A DNA stretch of 64,000 nt from Herpetosiphon sp042688385. Lineage in GTDB: Bacteria; Chloroflexota; Chloroflexia; Chloroflexales; Herpetosiphonaceae. Made by a program: the position numbers and the translations under genes. Position 1 is the stretch's first letter. The number at the start of each line of letters is the position of its first letter. A model generated the notes under the pieces. The model was not told the DNA's origin. It saw only the letters and a program-made list of their open reading frames with translations, and did no database searches. Positions 1 to 8,255 of the stretch are shown here, in pieces. Location of the stretch: positions 185,550 to 249,549 of the forward strand of contig NZ_JBHUPY010000011.1 of the NCBI RefSeq assembly GCF_042688385.1, read 5' to 3'.

Positions 1-1183
1 GGGTGCTGTTGCGATATTCGGCCAGATTGCTCAAGCCATCAGCATCAGGATCGCCAGCTGTGCCAAATTCGGCGCTGGCTTGCAAGGGATCAAGCTGCTG
101 TTGCAGTTCCCAAGCATCGGGCAAGTGGTCGCCATCGCTATCGGCACTGCGCGGGTTGGTGGCAAAACCTTGCTCAGCCAAATTGCTCAACGAATCGCCA
201 TCAGGGTCGGCATGTGCGCCATCATTACCAACTGCACTCAGTGGATTCAAGTTGGAGCGCACTTCCCAGCCATCGCCCAAACCATCGGCATCACTATCGG
301 CATGATGTGGGTTGGTCTGGTGTTGATATTCGTGGAGCTGAATCAAGCCATCAGCATCGCCATCGCCGTTTGCGCCATGCAAACCTGCGCTACTGAGCGG
401 ATTGAGTTGCTGCGCCACTTCCCAGCCATCAGGCAAACCATCGCTATCGCTGTCAGCGCTAAATGGATTGGTTGCCAAGGCCAATTCCGCTTGGTTCTCC
501 AAGCCATCAGCATCAGCGTCAAGCTCACAATCCAAGGGATTTGTGCCATGCTCAATTTCTAAGCCATCGGGCAAACCATCGCTATCACTATCGGGATTGC
601 GCGGGTTGGTGGTGGCAGTTTGCTCTTGCAGATTGCTGAGCTGATCGGTATCGGGGTCGCCGGCGCTGCCGTGATAGCCAGTCGAACTAATCGGCGACAA
701 TTGATGATCAACTTCCCAGCCATCGCGCAAGCTATCGCCATCAGTATCGACATTGCGGGGATTGGTTGAACTGAATAATTCTTCTTGGTTGGTCAAGTTA
801 TCGCGGTCGGCATCGCCAGTTGCGCCATCATCGCCAGCCGCGTTGGTTGGATTCAGCGCATAGCCAACTTCCCAGCCATCGCCCATCCCATCAGCATCGC
901 TATCGGGATTACGCGGATTAGTGGTGTGAATTTGCTCGGCGGCATTGCTCAAGCCATCGTTATCGGGATCGCCTGCTGCGCCATCGGGGCCAAGCGCGCT
1001 ATAGGGATTGAGTTGATGTTGAATTTCCCAAGTATTGGTTAGGCTATCGCTATCGCTATCAAGTTGCTCATTGGCGATAGTTAATTGCAATGAAGTATCA
1101 TTTTTAGCAGCGATAGGAATAACTGCATAGAATTGCAAAAAAACAATAATCAGTGGCACAATTTTTATCCGCTGCATGAGCAT
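1..1183 (-). CDS. Secreted thrombospondin type 3-like calcium-binding repeat protein (partial)
   Basis: The reverse strand is open from an ATG at 1183 to the left edge, so the C-terminus lies outside the window. A hydrophobic signal peptide (IKIVPLIIVFLQFYAVIPIA) comes first, then about ten imperfect repeats of roughly 35 residues. Each repeat carries a DxDxDG-L-x-D/N-x-xE calcium-binding loop, often followed by GWEV or AWEL and a TNPR-type turn (for example DSDADGMGDGWEV). This is the thrombospondin type 3 pattern known from secreted and surface proteins. The start could also be the ATG at 1177, which is better spaced from the AAGGA ribosome site. Function beyond calcium-dependent structure or adhesion cannot be read. 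Confidence 0.8.
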   Translation of the reverse strand, partial: MLMQRIKIVPLIIVFLQFYAVIPIAAKNDTSLQLTIANEQLDSDSDSLTNTWEIQHQLNPYSALGPDGAAGDPDNDGLSNAAEQIHTTNPRNPDSDADGMGDGWEVGYALNPTNAAGDDGATGDADRDNLTNQEELFSSTNPRNVDTDGDSLRDGWEVDHQLSPISSTGYHGSAGDPDTDQLSNLQEQTATTNPRNPDSDSDGLPDGLEIEHGTNPLDCELDADADGLENQAELALATNPFSADSDSDGLPDGWEVAQQLNPLSSAGLHGANGDGDADGLIQLHEYQHQTNPHHADSDADGLGDGWEVRSNLNPLSAVGNDGAHADPDGDSLSNLAEQGFATNPRSADSDGDHLPDAWELQQQLDPLQASAEFGTAGDPDADGLSNLAEYRNST

Positions 1184-1546
1184 AATCCTTCCCAAGAAAC
1201 CGAATGAGGCAAACTCTTGGTAACAATTATGCGCTGATAAAAGGCAATAAACAATTAATTGGCTAGTACTTTATTCTCTCAATCAAATATCTAATCTGGT
1301 GGTACTAGCATAATGCTATGACCATTGGCAATAATTTAGGCATTATTTTTGCTTAATCCATAAAATCTATAGCTGTTTTGGCATCAATTTAAAATGCCAA
1401 CTAGGCTAGGATAATACAGCCAAAGTACTATGCTTATTGAAGTTGATTAATGCAAAACTCAATCGATGAGACGAGACAATGGTTGTCAAACCAAGCTATT
1501 TAAGCTGTATAATAGCACATGTGTTTGTGTTTACAGGAGGAAGCCA
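1184..1546. other. Divergent intergenic region, AT-rich
   Basis: This 363-bp spacer separates the divergent calcium-binding repeat protein and the VOC gene. It is clearly AT-richer than the flanking genes and contains no open frame with a ribosome site. It must hold the promoters for both sides; only the right-hand one is recognisable (1483-1513). Confidence 0.5.
1483..1513 (+). promoter_or_regulatory. Probable promoter of the VOC-family operon
   Basis: A TTGTCA box (1483-1488) is followed after 19 bp by a perfect TATAAT (1508-1513), 34 bp before the ATG at 1547. The spacer is slightly longer than ideal, but TG directly precedes the -10 box. Confidence 0.45.
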
Positions 1547-1927
1547 ATGTTTGATATGATTGGGATTGTGGTTGCCGACATGGACAAGGCCTTGAATTTT
1601 TATCGCTTGTTCGATTTGGATTTGCCAAGCGATGCTGGTGGTGAAAATCATGTTGAAACAACCTTGCCCAACGGCATGCGCTTGGCCTGGGATAGCCAAA
1701 GCTTGATCAAGAGTTTGCATGAGCATTGGGAAGAACCACGCGGCCATCGCATGAACATGGCGTTCAAATGTGCCAGCCCTGCAGCAGTTGACGAACTCTA
1801 TGCTAAGATTTTGGCAGCAGGCTATGCTGGCTCCAAAGAGCCATGGGATGCATTTTGGGGTCAGCGCTATGCAGTTGTCGTTGATCCCGATGGAAATTTA
1901 GTTGATTTGTTTGCGCCGCTCGATTGA
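1547..1927 (+). CDS. VOC-family protein (glyoxalase/bleomycin resistance/dioxygenase fold)
   Basis: A 126-residue single-module vicinal oxygen chelate protein. The start MFDMIGIVVADMDKALNFY is the typical first beta strand and helix of the family, and the ending YAVVVDPDGNLVDLFAPLD carries the conserved DPDGN-x-V-D-L. The ATG at 1547 has an excellent CAGGAGG ribosome site; an in-frame upstream extension to 1466 lacks one. It heads a three-gene run with the next two plus-strand genes. The family includes metal-dependent lyases, dioxygenases and drug-binding proteins, and the substrate cannot be assigned. Confidence 0.85.
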   Translation: MFDMIGIVVADMDKALNFYRLFDLDLPSDAGGENHVETTLPNGMRLAWDSQSLIKSLHEHWEEPRGHRMNMAFKCASPAAVDELYAKILAAGYAGSKEPWDAFWGQRYAVVVDPDGNLVDLFAPLD

Positions 1928-1936
1928 GGAGGCTCG

Positions 1937-2569
1937 TTGAGTACTGTCATTGAAGAACCGCCGATTGTCGGTTTGTCTCGTTGGTTGAAATTGCTTGATG
2001 AATGGGCCACGTTCTACGAAACTGACCCCAAAGCCGAACGCACGCCAAGCCGCGAAGAGCTGAGCGCCTTTGATCGGGCGCAATCACTCTATTTGCTTAA
2101 AGAGCGGGCGATTCAAACGCTGTATCTCAGCCAATCGCCCTCGGTTAGCTTGGGGATTCTCGAAGGCCCAACGCCGAAAACGCGGATTTGGCTATGTGAG
2201 AATTGCCGTGCTCAGGCGCGCAAGGCCAATCTTTCGCCTGTAGAATATGCAGAGACAACCGGCGGTTGCGCCAAATGTCAGCGCGAAGGCCTCGAAACCG
2301 ATTATTATAGTTTGTATGTTTTGAACGTTGATTATGCAGCTTTGGGCAATTGGCAATTTCATACGCCAGTGCCAATTGGCCAGAGCTATTTTCCTGCGCC
2401 GCGTTCGGAAGCAGCGCCCGTGGTTGGCCGCCGTCCGGTTGATCGCCAAGGCAGAATGACCCGCTTAGGCCAGCCAATCAGCGCGGCCAATCGCCGCCAA
2501 TACCCTGAGCACACGGTGGTTTGGCATGTGTGGAATGGCATAAAAATGCTCAAAGCGGAGATTAACTAA
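1937..2569 (+). CDS. Hypothetical protein with a four-cysteine zinc-ribbon-like core
   Basis: A 210-residue protein starting at TTG (1937), 4 nt after GAGGAGG and only 9 bp past the VOC gene. Two CxxC pairs, LCENCRAQ and GGCAKCQREG, about 30 residues apart in the middle of the chain suggest one structural zinc site. The N-terminal ~80 residues are helical and charged; the C-terminal part is rich in Pro, Arg and aromatic residues. No family is recognised. Co-transcription with the flanking genes is likely. Confidence 0.7.
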   Translation: MSTVIEEPPIVGLSRWLKLLDEWATFYETDPKAERTPSREELSAFDRAQSLYLLKERAIQTLYLSQSPSVSLGILEGPTPKTRIWLCENCRAQARKANLSPVEYAETTGGCAKCQREGLETDYYSLYVLNVDYAALGNWQFHTPVPIGQSYFPAPRSEAAPVVGRRPVDRQGRMTRLGQPISAANRRQYPEHTVVWHVWNGIKMLKAEIN

Positions 2570-3097
2570 ATGCGCAAAATGATTTGGTTGGGATTAATCT
2601 TCTTGCTGGCAAGTTGTGGCCCAGAGATCGCCACGCCCCAAGCACCCTATCAGGTGCTCGAGGTGTTGGAAACTGTCGATAGCCAGTACGCTCAGGTTGA
2701 ATTGCGCTTAGAGCGTGATAGTGCCAACCAAATCATTTTGGCGGCAACCTACCAACCCAAAGAACCGCATTTACACTTGTATTCCAAAGATTTGCCGCGC
2801 AACGGCGTTGATGGCATGGGTCGGCCAACCTTGCTTGAGCTACCCCAAGCAGGCCAATTGCGCTCGGTTGGGCCAATTATCGCCGATGCAATTGCAGCGC
2901 CAGACCCAACCCTGCAAACCGCCAAGCCATTGTTGATTTACCCAGCGGGGCCAGTAACCTTGCGCATGCCTGTTGAGCTTGATGCCCAACAGCCTAATCA
3001 GCAAATTTTGCTGAGTTTTATGCTCTGTAGCAGCAAAGGTTACTGCACCTCAGCGGTTGAACAATTGCCAGTCACGATTCAGCTAGGCAACTCCTAG
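2570..3097 (+). CDS. Predicted lipoprotein, DsbD N-terminal-domain-like
   Basis: A 175-residue protein whose ATG directly abuts the stop codon of the previous gene. The start MRKMIWLGLIFLLASCGPE is a clear lipoprotein signal with the lipobox LLAS-C. The rest is predicted beta-rich. The ending with MLCSSKGYC-x-x-A-V-E-Q-L-P-V resembles the C-terminal part of the thiol:disulfide interchange DsbD N-terminal domain, where a cysteine pair sits in this place. That assignment is weak. The 3' end overlaps the convergent sirtuin gene by 15 bp. Confidence 0.7.
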   Translation: MRKMIWLGLIFLLASCGPEIATPQAPYQVLEVLETVDSQYAQVELRLERDSANQIILAATYQPKEPHLHLYSKDLPRNGVDGMGRPTLLELPQAGQLRSVGPIIADAIAAPDPTLQTAKPLLIYPAGPVTLRMPVELDAQQPNQQILLSFMLCSSKGYCTSAVEQLPVTIQLGNS

Positions 3098-3817
3098 CAA
3101 GGTCGGCAACAGCTCCTCGGCGCGGCCAATCTGCTGTTCTTCAAACGCCGAATCGGCTTCGGCATGCGGCTCTAAGTTGACCAACATTGTGCGAGCGCCC
3201 AGCATTTGGGCTGTACGTGCAAACGCTGCGGCTGGAAACACCGTTCCCGATGTGCCAACCGCCAAAAAGAAATCGCATTCACGGAGGCTACGTTTGGCGT
3301 GAGCTTCGGCCCACGTCGGAATTGATTCCTCAAACAGCACAATATCTGGGCGCAATGGCTTGCCGCAGGTTGGGCAGGTTGGCAGCGTTTCGGTATGCGC
3401 GCGCTGATCGACAAAGCTTGGCTGTTCACAAGCATCGTCGCTGCAACGGCTTTGACGTAAACTGCCATGAAACTCGACCAAATTGCGTGTGCCAGCCATT
3501 TGATGCAGGCCATCGATATTTTGGGTAATTAGCGTAAAGCGTTGATGCTTGCTCAGCGATTGTTCAAAACGAGCCAAGGCCCGATGGGCAGCGTTGGGCT
3601 GAGTAGTTTGGAGTTGTTTGCGTAATGGCCCAAAAGCTTGCCAAACCAACTGGGGAGATTGTTCCAAGGCTGTACGCGTGGCGCAGCGCTCAATATCCCA
3701 TTCGTTCCAAATCCCATTTGGGCCGCGAAACGGTCTCACCCCTGAGGCAACCGAAATTCCCGCCCCCGTCAATACGACGATATTTCGGTAGCGTCGTAGA
3801 TCAAGCGATAACACCAT
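3083..3817 (-). CDS. SIR2-family NAD-dependent protein deacylase (sirtuin)
   Basis: A 244-residue sirtuin. The NAD-binding motif GAGISVASGVRPFRG, the TQNIDGLHQ motif and the catalytic histidine in VEFHGSL are all present. Four cysteines (SRCSDDAC and PTCPTCGKPLRPDIVLFEE) form the structural zinc site. Length and motif order match bacterial CobB-type enzymes, which remove acyl groups from protein lysines using NAD. It is convergent with the lipoprotein gene. Substrate preference (acetyl or succinyl) was not determined. Confidence 0.92.
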   Translation of the reverse strand: MVLSLDLRRYRNIVVLTGAGISVASGVRPFRGPNGIWNEWDIERCATRTALEQSPQLVWQAFGPLRKQLQTTQPNAAHRALARFEQSLSKHQRFTLITQNIDGLHQMAGTRNLVEFHGSLRQSRCSDDACEQPSFVDQRAHTETLPTCPTCGKPLRPDIVLFEESIPTWAEAHAKRSLRECDFFLAVGTSGTVFPAAAFARTAQMLGARTMLVNLEPHAEADSAFEEQQIGRAEELLPTLLGVA

Positions 3818-4020
3818 AATTCTTCTTCCGCAATGAAGTTGGCACCAGCAGGGTGCAGCTTGAAATTCTAGCTATCCTCACGACAGCTTCATAACTATTG
3901 TACCGCGTTCTGGCCCAAGCAACTAGTCGTTTGGCTAGGTCAGAACCTCGCTACTCGGCTGATCTCAAGGCCGCTAGGCAGGGCTATACTGCTCAGCAGT
4001 TACTAAATTTAGGAGGCTGT

Positions 4021-4896
4021 ATGAGTTTACAGGAATTTTCGAGCGAACTGGCCGATGCAGTTGAACACGCTGGCGCAGGGATTGTGACGATCTACGCCCG
4101 CCGTCGCCAAAGTGCCAGCGGCATCGTTTGGCAAGCAGATTTGGTGCTGACCGCCGATCATGTCATTCAACGCGATGAGCATATCAAGGTGGTTGGGCCA
4201 GATGGCGCTGAATATCAAGCCCATGTGGTTGGGCGCGACCCAAGCAGCGATGTGGCGTTGTTGCGCGTACCAAACGCCAATTTTACTCCCGCAGCATTGG
4301 CCAAAACCGAGCCACGGGTTGGTCAATTGGCCTTGGCAGTTGGTCGGCCAAGCAGCGTACAAGCAAGCTTTGGCATTATTAACGCGATTGGCGGCCCAGT
4401 TCCAACCCGCCGTGGCACGTTGGCCCAATATTTACGCACTGATGCCACGCCATATCCAGGCTTCTCTGGTGGCGGCTTGGTCAATGTTCAAGGCGAAATT
4501 GTTGGCTTGTTTACCTCGGGCTTTGCTGGTGGCGAACCAATTGCGATTCCGGTGGCAGTGCTGACCAGCGTGGCCGATACCTTGCTGAATCATGGCCAAG
4601 TGCGGCGCGGGTTTATCGGAATTGCCAGCCAAACTGTTAATTTGCCCGAAAACCAACGCGCAGGCCGCAATCAAGCCACTGGTTTGCTAGTAGTCAGCGT
4701 CGAAGCCGATAGCCCAGCCCATCAAGCTGGTTTGTTGGTTGGCGATATTTTGGTTGGCTTAGATGGCCATGAGCTTGGCGAGCCACGCGATTTACAAATG
4801 CTCTTGGCAAGCGATCGGGCTGGTAAGACCGTGGCGCTTGATGTGCTACGCGCTGGTCAATTGCAAAACCTCGACATCACCATTGGAGCGAAATAG
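4021..4896 (+). CDS. Trypsin-like serine protease with C-terminal PDZ domain (HtrA/DegP-like)
   Basis: A 291-residue protein with a chymotrypsin-fold domain. The catalytic triad is visible as His47 (TADHV), Asp77 (SSDVALL) and Ser149 (GFSGGG). A PDZ domain covers about residues 200-290 and contains the AGLLVGDILVGLDG carboxylate loop. No signal peptide or membrane anchor is seen, so unlike classical HtrA it may act in the cytoplasm. The ATG at 4021 follows a perfect AGGAGG; the open frame reaches back to 3898 without a ribosome site. A LuxR-type regulator follows after 3 bp. Confidence 0.88.
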   Translation: MSLQEFSSELADAVEHAGAGIVTIYARRRQSASGIVWQADLVLTADHVIQRDEHIKVVGPDGAEYQAHVVGRDPSSDVALLRVPNANFTPAALAKTEPRVGQLALAVGRPSSVQASFGIINAIGGPVPTRRGTLAQYLRTDATPYPGFSGGGLVNVQGEIVGLFTSGFAGGEPIAIPVAVLTSVADTLLNHGQVRRGFIGIASQTVNLPENQRAGRNQATGLLVVSVEADSPAHQAGLLVGDILVGLDGHELGEPRDLQMLLASDRAGKTVALDVLRAGQLQNLDITIGAK

Positions 4897-4899
4897 CCT

Positions 4900-5499
4900 T
4901 TGAGCGAACCAGCATTAAAACTCATGTTGATTGGTGGCACAACGCTAACGCGCGCGGGTATGCGCAGCGTTTTGGCCGAGTACGAGGCAGAAATTGTAGC
5001 GGCAGCGCCGAACATCGAATCATTGCTCGACCATTTGGGAAACGTCGATGTCGTGATTTTGCTTGATGATCAAGCCTTGCCCTTGCTTTTGCACCACATC
5101 ACCGATCAGCCTGCGATCTTGCTGATTAGCCAAGAATTACCACATCCCACGCCGCAGCAACGGGCTTGGGGTGTGGTAACAACCGATGCTTATCCGCAGG
5201 AAATTTGGGCTAGCTTGCAGGCGTTGCAGCTTGGGTTGTGCGTGCTCTCGCCCACAATTTTGGCCCAAATTCATACCCCGCCCCAACCAGAACCCTTGGA
5301 TACTGTGCTCAGCGAGCGTGAGCATGAAGTGCTGCAACTCTTGGCTGAAGGCCTGACCAACCGCCAAATTGCTCAGCGCTTGGTGATTAGCGAACACACA
5401 GTCAAATTCCATGTTTCAGCCTTGCTCAGCAAATTGGATGTGGCTTCGCGCACCGAAGCAATTCGCGTCGGCGCGCAACGCGGCTTAATTATTTGGTAG
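4900..5499 (+). CDS. LuxR-family DNA-binding response regulator
   Basis: A 199-residue protein starting at TTG (4900) just after the protease stop, so probably co-expressed with it. Residues ~1-120 resemble a divergent receiver domain (KLMLIGGTTLTRAGMRSVL), but a phospho-acceptor Asp is not convincing. The C-terminal ~65 residues are a canonical LuxR/NarL helix-turn-helix (LSEREHEVLQLLAEGLTNRQ, then SEHTVKFHVSALLSKLDV). The 3' end overlaps convergent rsmA by 11 bp. Its targets are unknown; control of the adjacent protease is a guess. Confidence 0.85.
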   Translation: MSEPALKLMLIGGTTLTRAGMRSVLAEYEAEIVAAAPNIESLLDHLGNVDVVILLDDQALPLLLHHITDQPAILLISQELPHPTPQQRAWGVVTTDAYPQEIWASLQALQLGLCVLSPTILAQIHTPPQPEPLDTVLSEREHEVLQLLAEGLTNRQIAQRLVISEHTVKFHVSALLSKLDVASRTEAIRVGAQRGLIIW

Positions 5500-6355
5500 C
5501 CATGCCTAGGGTATCAGTTAATGTCGCCCATTGATCCAAGGTCAACACCTCGGCCCGTAGATTTGGGTCAATCCCCGCTGCGCTAATTGCCGCCAACACT
5601 TGCTCTTTGTTATAGCCTTGACCAGCCAAACCACCAGCCAACGAATTGATCAGCTTTTTGCGAGCTTGGCTAAACCCAGCCCGAATGACCTTGAACAAGG
5701 CTTTGGGATTGGTCGGCACGGCGTTGGTTGGGCGGCGGCGCATCAGCACTAAAGCCGAATCGACCGCTGGCGGTGGCAAGAACGAAGCGGCTGGCACGCG
5801 AGCCACAATCTCAGCAGTTGCGTAGAGTTGCACGCTATGCGCCAAAATGCTCAGATCGCCTGGTTTAGCGGTAATCCGATCGGCAACTTCCCACTGCATC
5901 AGCACCATCATCAAGCTTGGCGGGCTATCGCCTTCGAGAAAATGGCGCAACAACGGCGAAGTAATTGCATATGGAATATTGGCCACCAGTTTGTAGGGCG
6001 TGTCGGCGGGCAAGCCAGCAGCAGCCAACATCGCACTGGGAGCCAATTCCAGCACATCGCTTTCGACAATTGTCAGCGGGCGGTCGGCAAACTCAGTGCG
6101 TAAACGTCCGGCCAAGCGCGTATCAAGCTCAACGCTAATCACCTGGCCAGCGGCATTCAGCAGCTCCCAGGTGAGCACGCCCAAGCCTGGGCCAACCTCA
6201 ATCACCACATCATTGGCATTCACATCGGCATGCTCCAACGCCAATTTCAACGGCGTTGGATCGACCAAAAAATTCTGGCCCATGCTTTTGCTTGGGCGCA
6301 CCCCAATGCTATTTAACGCGCCGCGCACCCGCGACGGATCGGTATATGGATTCAT
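5489..6355 (-). CDS. rsmA: 16S rRNA (adenine1518-N6/adenine1519-N6)-dimethyltransferase
   Basis: A 288-residue RsmA/KsgA enzyme, which dimethylates two adjacent adenines in the 3'-terminal hairpin of 16S rRNA during small-subunit maturation. Diagnostic motifs are SMGQNFLVD near the N-terminus, the SAM-binding EVGPGLGVLT, the acidic ESDVLEL, and the catalytic NIPYAITSPLL. The C-terminal helical domain (SFLPPPAVDSALVLMRRR) is intact. The ATG at 6355 follows AAGGAGC. The family is near-universal in bacteria. Confidence 0.96.
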   Translation of the reverse strand: MNPYTDPSRVRGALNSIGVRPSKSMGQNFLVDPTPLKLALEHADVNANDVVIEVGPGLGVLTWELLNAAGQVISVELDTRLAGRLRTEFADRPLTIVESDVLELAPSAMLAAAGLPADTPYKLVANIPYAITSPLLRHFLEGDSPPSLMMVLMQWEVADRITAKPGDLSILAHSVQLYATAEIVARVPAASFLPPPAVDSALVLMRRRPTNAVPTNPKALFKVIRAGFSQARKKLINSLAGGLAGQGYNKEQVLAAISAAGIDPNLRAEVLTLDQWATLTDTLGMATK

Positions 6356-6629
6356 TGTTGCTCCTTAAGTAGACTAGTAGTATACCTGTTTCTTTCGTTT
6401 CTACGATTGATTGGCCAGGGTTCAGCTGTCAGGGCCAAGGGAACAGGGAGCCGAGGAACGAAACCGCCAAGAACACGAAGGGCGCGAAAGTTAAGTTTTT
6501 AGCCACGAATTGCACGAATTGCACAAAGAGAATTTTAACGCAGATGCGCAGAGGAACCATGGCTATTGGCTTTTGGCTATTGGCTATCGGGGGAAAAAAC
6601 AACCCAGAAACATTCCACAAAATAAATAT

Positions 6630-6693
6630 TAGGGGGTGCTGGGGGATGAAAACCCCCGGCGTTTCCCTCCGGCGGAGGGACGGAAGGGTGGCG
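6630..6693 (-). repeat. Dispersed repeat B, copy 1
   Basis: This is the reverse complement of the element seen at 20661 and 20939. It contains the palindromic CCCTCCGGCGGAGGG core and the GGGGGATGAAAACCCCC hairpin. Confidence 0.8.
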
Positions 6694-6821
6694 AAACGAT
6701 TGCTTGGGCATCAGAACCGTATTTTTAGCCACGAATTCCACGAAAAAATCTTCCGATAGCCCATAGCCATTCATCCCTATGTTCTATGTGTATTGGTACA
6801 TCAGGTTAACCACTGCCTGAT

Positions 6822-6952
6822 CCCCTCACCCCAACCCCTCTCCCATCCACTGGGCGAGGGGCTTTAACGCTGTGGTTCTGCCACAATTCGTTGGTAAAAA
6901 CGGTACTCCCCCTCGCCCGCGTGCAGTGGGAGAGGGGGCTGGGGGGTGAGGG
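6822..6952 (+). repeat. Dispersed repeat A, copy 1
   Basis: An about 130-bp bipartite element. It opens with CCCTCACCCCAACCCC, closes with GGCTGGGGGGTGAGGG (near-inverted ends), and each half folds into its own GC-rich hairpin (CCCCTCTCCC with GGGCGAGGGG; CCCTCGCCCG with GGGAGAGGG). About 35 bp of left flank (ACATCAGGTTAACCAC) is shared with the copy at 33162. Confidence 0.85.
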
Positions 6953-7041
6953 AAAACGGTTGCCAATCAAATGAACTAGTACATCTATGCTCTATGTTCT
7001 TGCTGATTTCTGCCTTTTGATTTTTGACTTTTGCCTCACGC

Positions 7042-7083
7042 TAAAAAACAAAAACACCAGCCTGCAAAGCAGAGCCAGTGTTT
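7042..7083 (-). terminator. Rho-independent terminator of the 7105-7602 membrane protein gene
   Basis: On the minus strand a near-perfect stem (AACACTGGCTCTGC with GCAGGCTGGTGTT, 3-nt loop) is followed by TTTTTGTTTTTT. It lies 22 bp beyond the stop codon. Confidence 0.85.
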
Positions 7084-7104
7084 AATTGTTGCCAACAGAG
7101 CGAA

Positions 7105-7602
7105 TTATTTGCGTTTCTTGGAGCGGCGTGCGTCACGACGACCAGTGGTTGCAATTGGCTTGGGGAGGCGTGGTGCAGCGGGTTCGCTTGCAACACCATC
7201 AGCGCCAGCCTTGACATTGCTACTGGCAGCAGCAGCGCGGCTCTTAGCATAATTGGATTTAACTTTGCCGGTTTGGGCAACCAAAGCTGGCAAGGTTGAA
7301 CGGGCATACTGCCAAGAATACAGCCCGAAACCAATCAATGCGACAAATAAAACATAGCCCCACAAGCGCCACTCAACTACGTCGATCTTCAGCCAACGCG
7401 CCAGAAACTGCACGATCCCAATCCCGGCGATGATCAACAGGCCGTTGCTGGTGCGCTTGCGAAACGCCAAACGCGACGGATTTTTTGGTGGCAGCGAGCG
7501 TAGCCAGAAAATGGCTCCCACTAAAACCGCAATCCAAACAACCAACAAACCTGCTACCCACGAAGGGAAAAGAATCGGGGGATCGTTTTGTGTAAAGTAC
7601 AC
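7105..7602 (-). CDS. Hypothetical membrane protein with basic C-terminus
   Basis: A 165-residue protein with three predicted membrane segments (WVAGLLVVWIAVLVGAIFWL, GLLIIAGIGIVQFLARWL, and one around YVLFVALIGFGLYSW). The cytoplasmic tail is strongly basic and ends RRDARRSKKRK. The GTG at 7602 is preferred over the ATG at 7635 because a perfect GCAGGAGG sits just before it. No family is recognised. The gene stands alone between its terminator and the divergent STAS gene. Confidence 0.7.
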   Translation of the reverse strand: MYFTQNDPPILFPSWVAGLLVVWIAVLVGAIFWLRSLPPKNPSRLAFRKRTSNGLLIIAGIGIVQFLARWLKIDVVEWRLWGYVLFVALIGFGLYSWQYARSTLPALVAQTGKVKSNYAKSRAAAASSNVKAGADGVASEPAAPRLPKPIATTGRRDARRSKKRK

Positions 7603-7743
7603 CGAGCAGCCTCCTGCGAAGAAGTGAAGTTGCATTAAGCGCTACGCATTATAAAGCCCGCTCAAAAAAGCGTCAATGTGCCTTTAACAAGCCCAAAAAC
7701 GCAATTTGGCCAGAATCCTCTGTGATAGACCCGCGCTTCAGTG

Positions 7744-7749
7744 TATAAT
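7744..7749 (+). promoter_or_regulatory. Possible -10 box for the STAS gene
   Basis: A perfect TATAAT lies about 50 bp before the ATG at 7800. No good -35 hexamer is visible at 16-18 bp, so the call rests on the -10 box alone. Confidence 0.35.
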
Positions 7750-7799
7750 GACGCTTGTTTCCTGCTGTCTTTTGAACGACAACTATAGGGAGATTTCGT

Positions 7800-8141
7800 A
7801 TGGCTGAACTCATCCAAGAAACCAATGGTAAGGTCTTGATCGTGCGCTTGCCTGCGCGCATGGACGCTGCCGCAGTCCGTGAGCTTGAAGAACCGTTTGC
7901 CAAAACGATTGCCGATCACAATGGGCCTGTCTTGGTCGATGTGAGCAAAGTTGATTTTGCCGCAAGCTTGGCCTTGCGCATGCTCATGATGAATTTGAAA
8001 GATCAGCAAAGTCGTGGCCAAAATTTGATGCTATTTGGTTTGCAAGTCCAAATTGCTGAGGTTTTCCGCAAAACGCGCTTCGATACGCTGTTTACAATCG
8101 CAGATGACGAAGCAAGCGGCATCGAGCAACTGACCGCTTAA
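7800..8141 (+). CDS. STAS-domain protein (anti-sigma factor antagonist-like)
   Basis: A 113-residue stand-alone STAS domain of the SpoIIAA/RsbV type. The segment LVDVSKVDFAASLALRMLM matches the family's conserved strand-turn-helix, in which a serine (here in AASLA) is phosphorylated by an anti-sigma kinase to control partner binding. AGGGAG precedes the ATG, and a hairpin terminator follows the stop. No kinase or sigma factor gene is adjacent, so its partner must be encoded elsewhere. Confidence 0.87.
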   Translation: MAELIQETNGKVLIVRLPARMDAAAVRELEEPFAKTIADHNGPVLVDVSKVDFAASLALRMLMMNLKDQQSRGQNLMLFGLQVQIAEVFRKTRFDTLFTIADDEASGIEQLTA

Positions 8142-8165
8142 CGGCGTGCTCCGCAGCAATCAATC

Positions 8166-8196
8166 AAGCACTAAGCTCGCTGGCTTGGTGCTTTTT
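8166..8196 (+). terminator. Rho-independent terminator of the STAS gene
   Basis: Stem AAGCACTAAGC with GCTTGGTGCTT (one G-T pair), six-base loop, overlapping a CTTTTT run. Confidence 0.8.
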
Positions 8197-8255
8197 GCTG
8201 TTCAAGCCCAAATCACCGCCGCCATTCATATTTGTTAAAGATTATAGAGCACGCT

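Larger units (their letters stand above)
6356..7041. other. Repeat-filled intergenic region
   Basis: About 690 bp with no supported gene. It contains one repeat B copy (6630-6693, inverted), one full repeat A copy (6822-6952) and short degenerate modules shared with other spacers (acgaattgcacgaatt; agccatagcc; ctatgttctatg). The short open frames across it are low-complexity readings of these repeats. Confidence 0.7.

Noticed and set aside
80..1042. Plus-strand open frames of 85-160 residues at 80-562 and 785-1042
   Set aside because: They are the antisense of the DxDxDG repeats; the repeated GAT/GGC codons create long open frames on the other strand. No ribosome sites.
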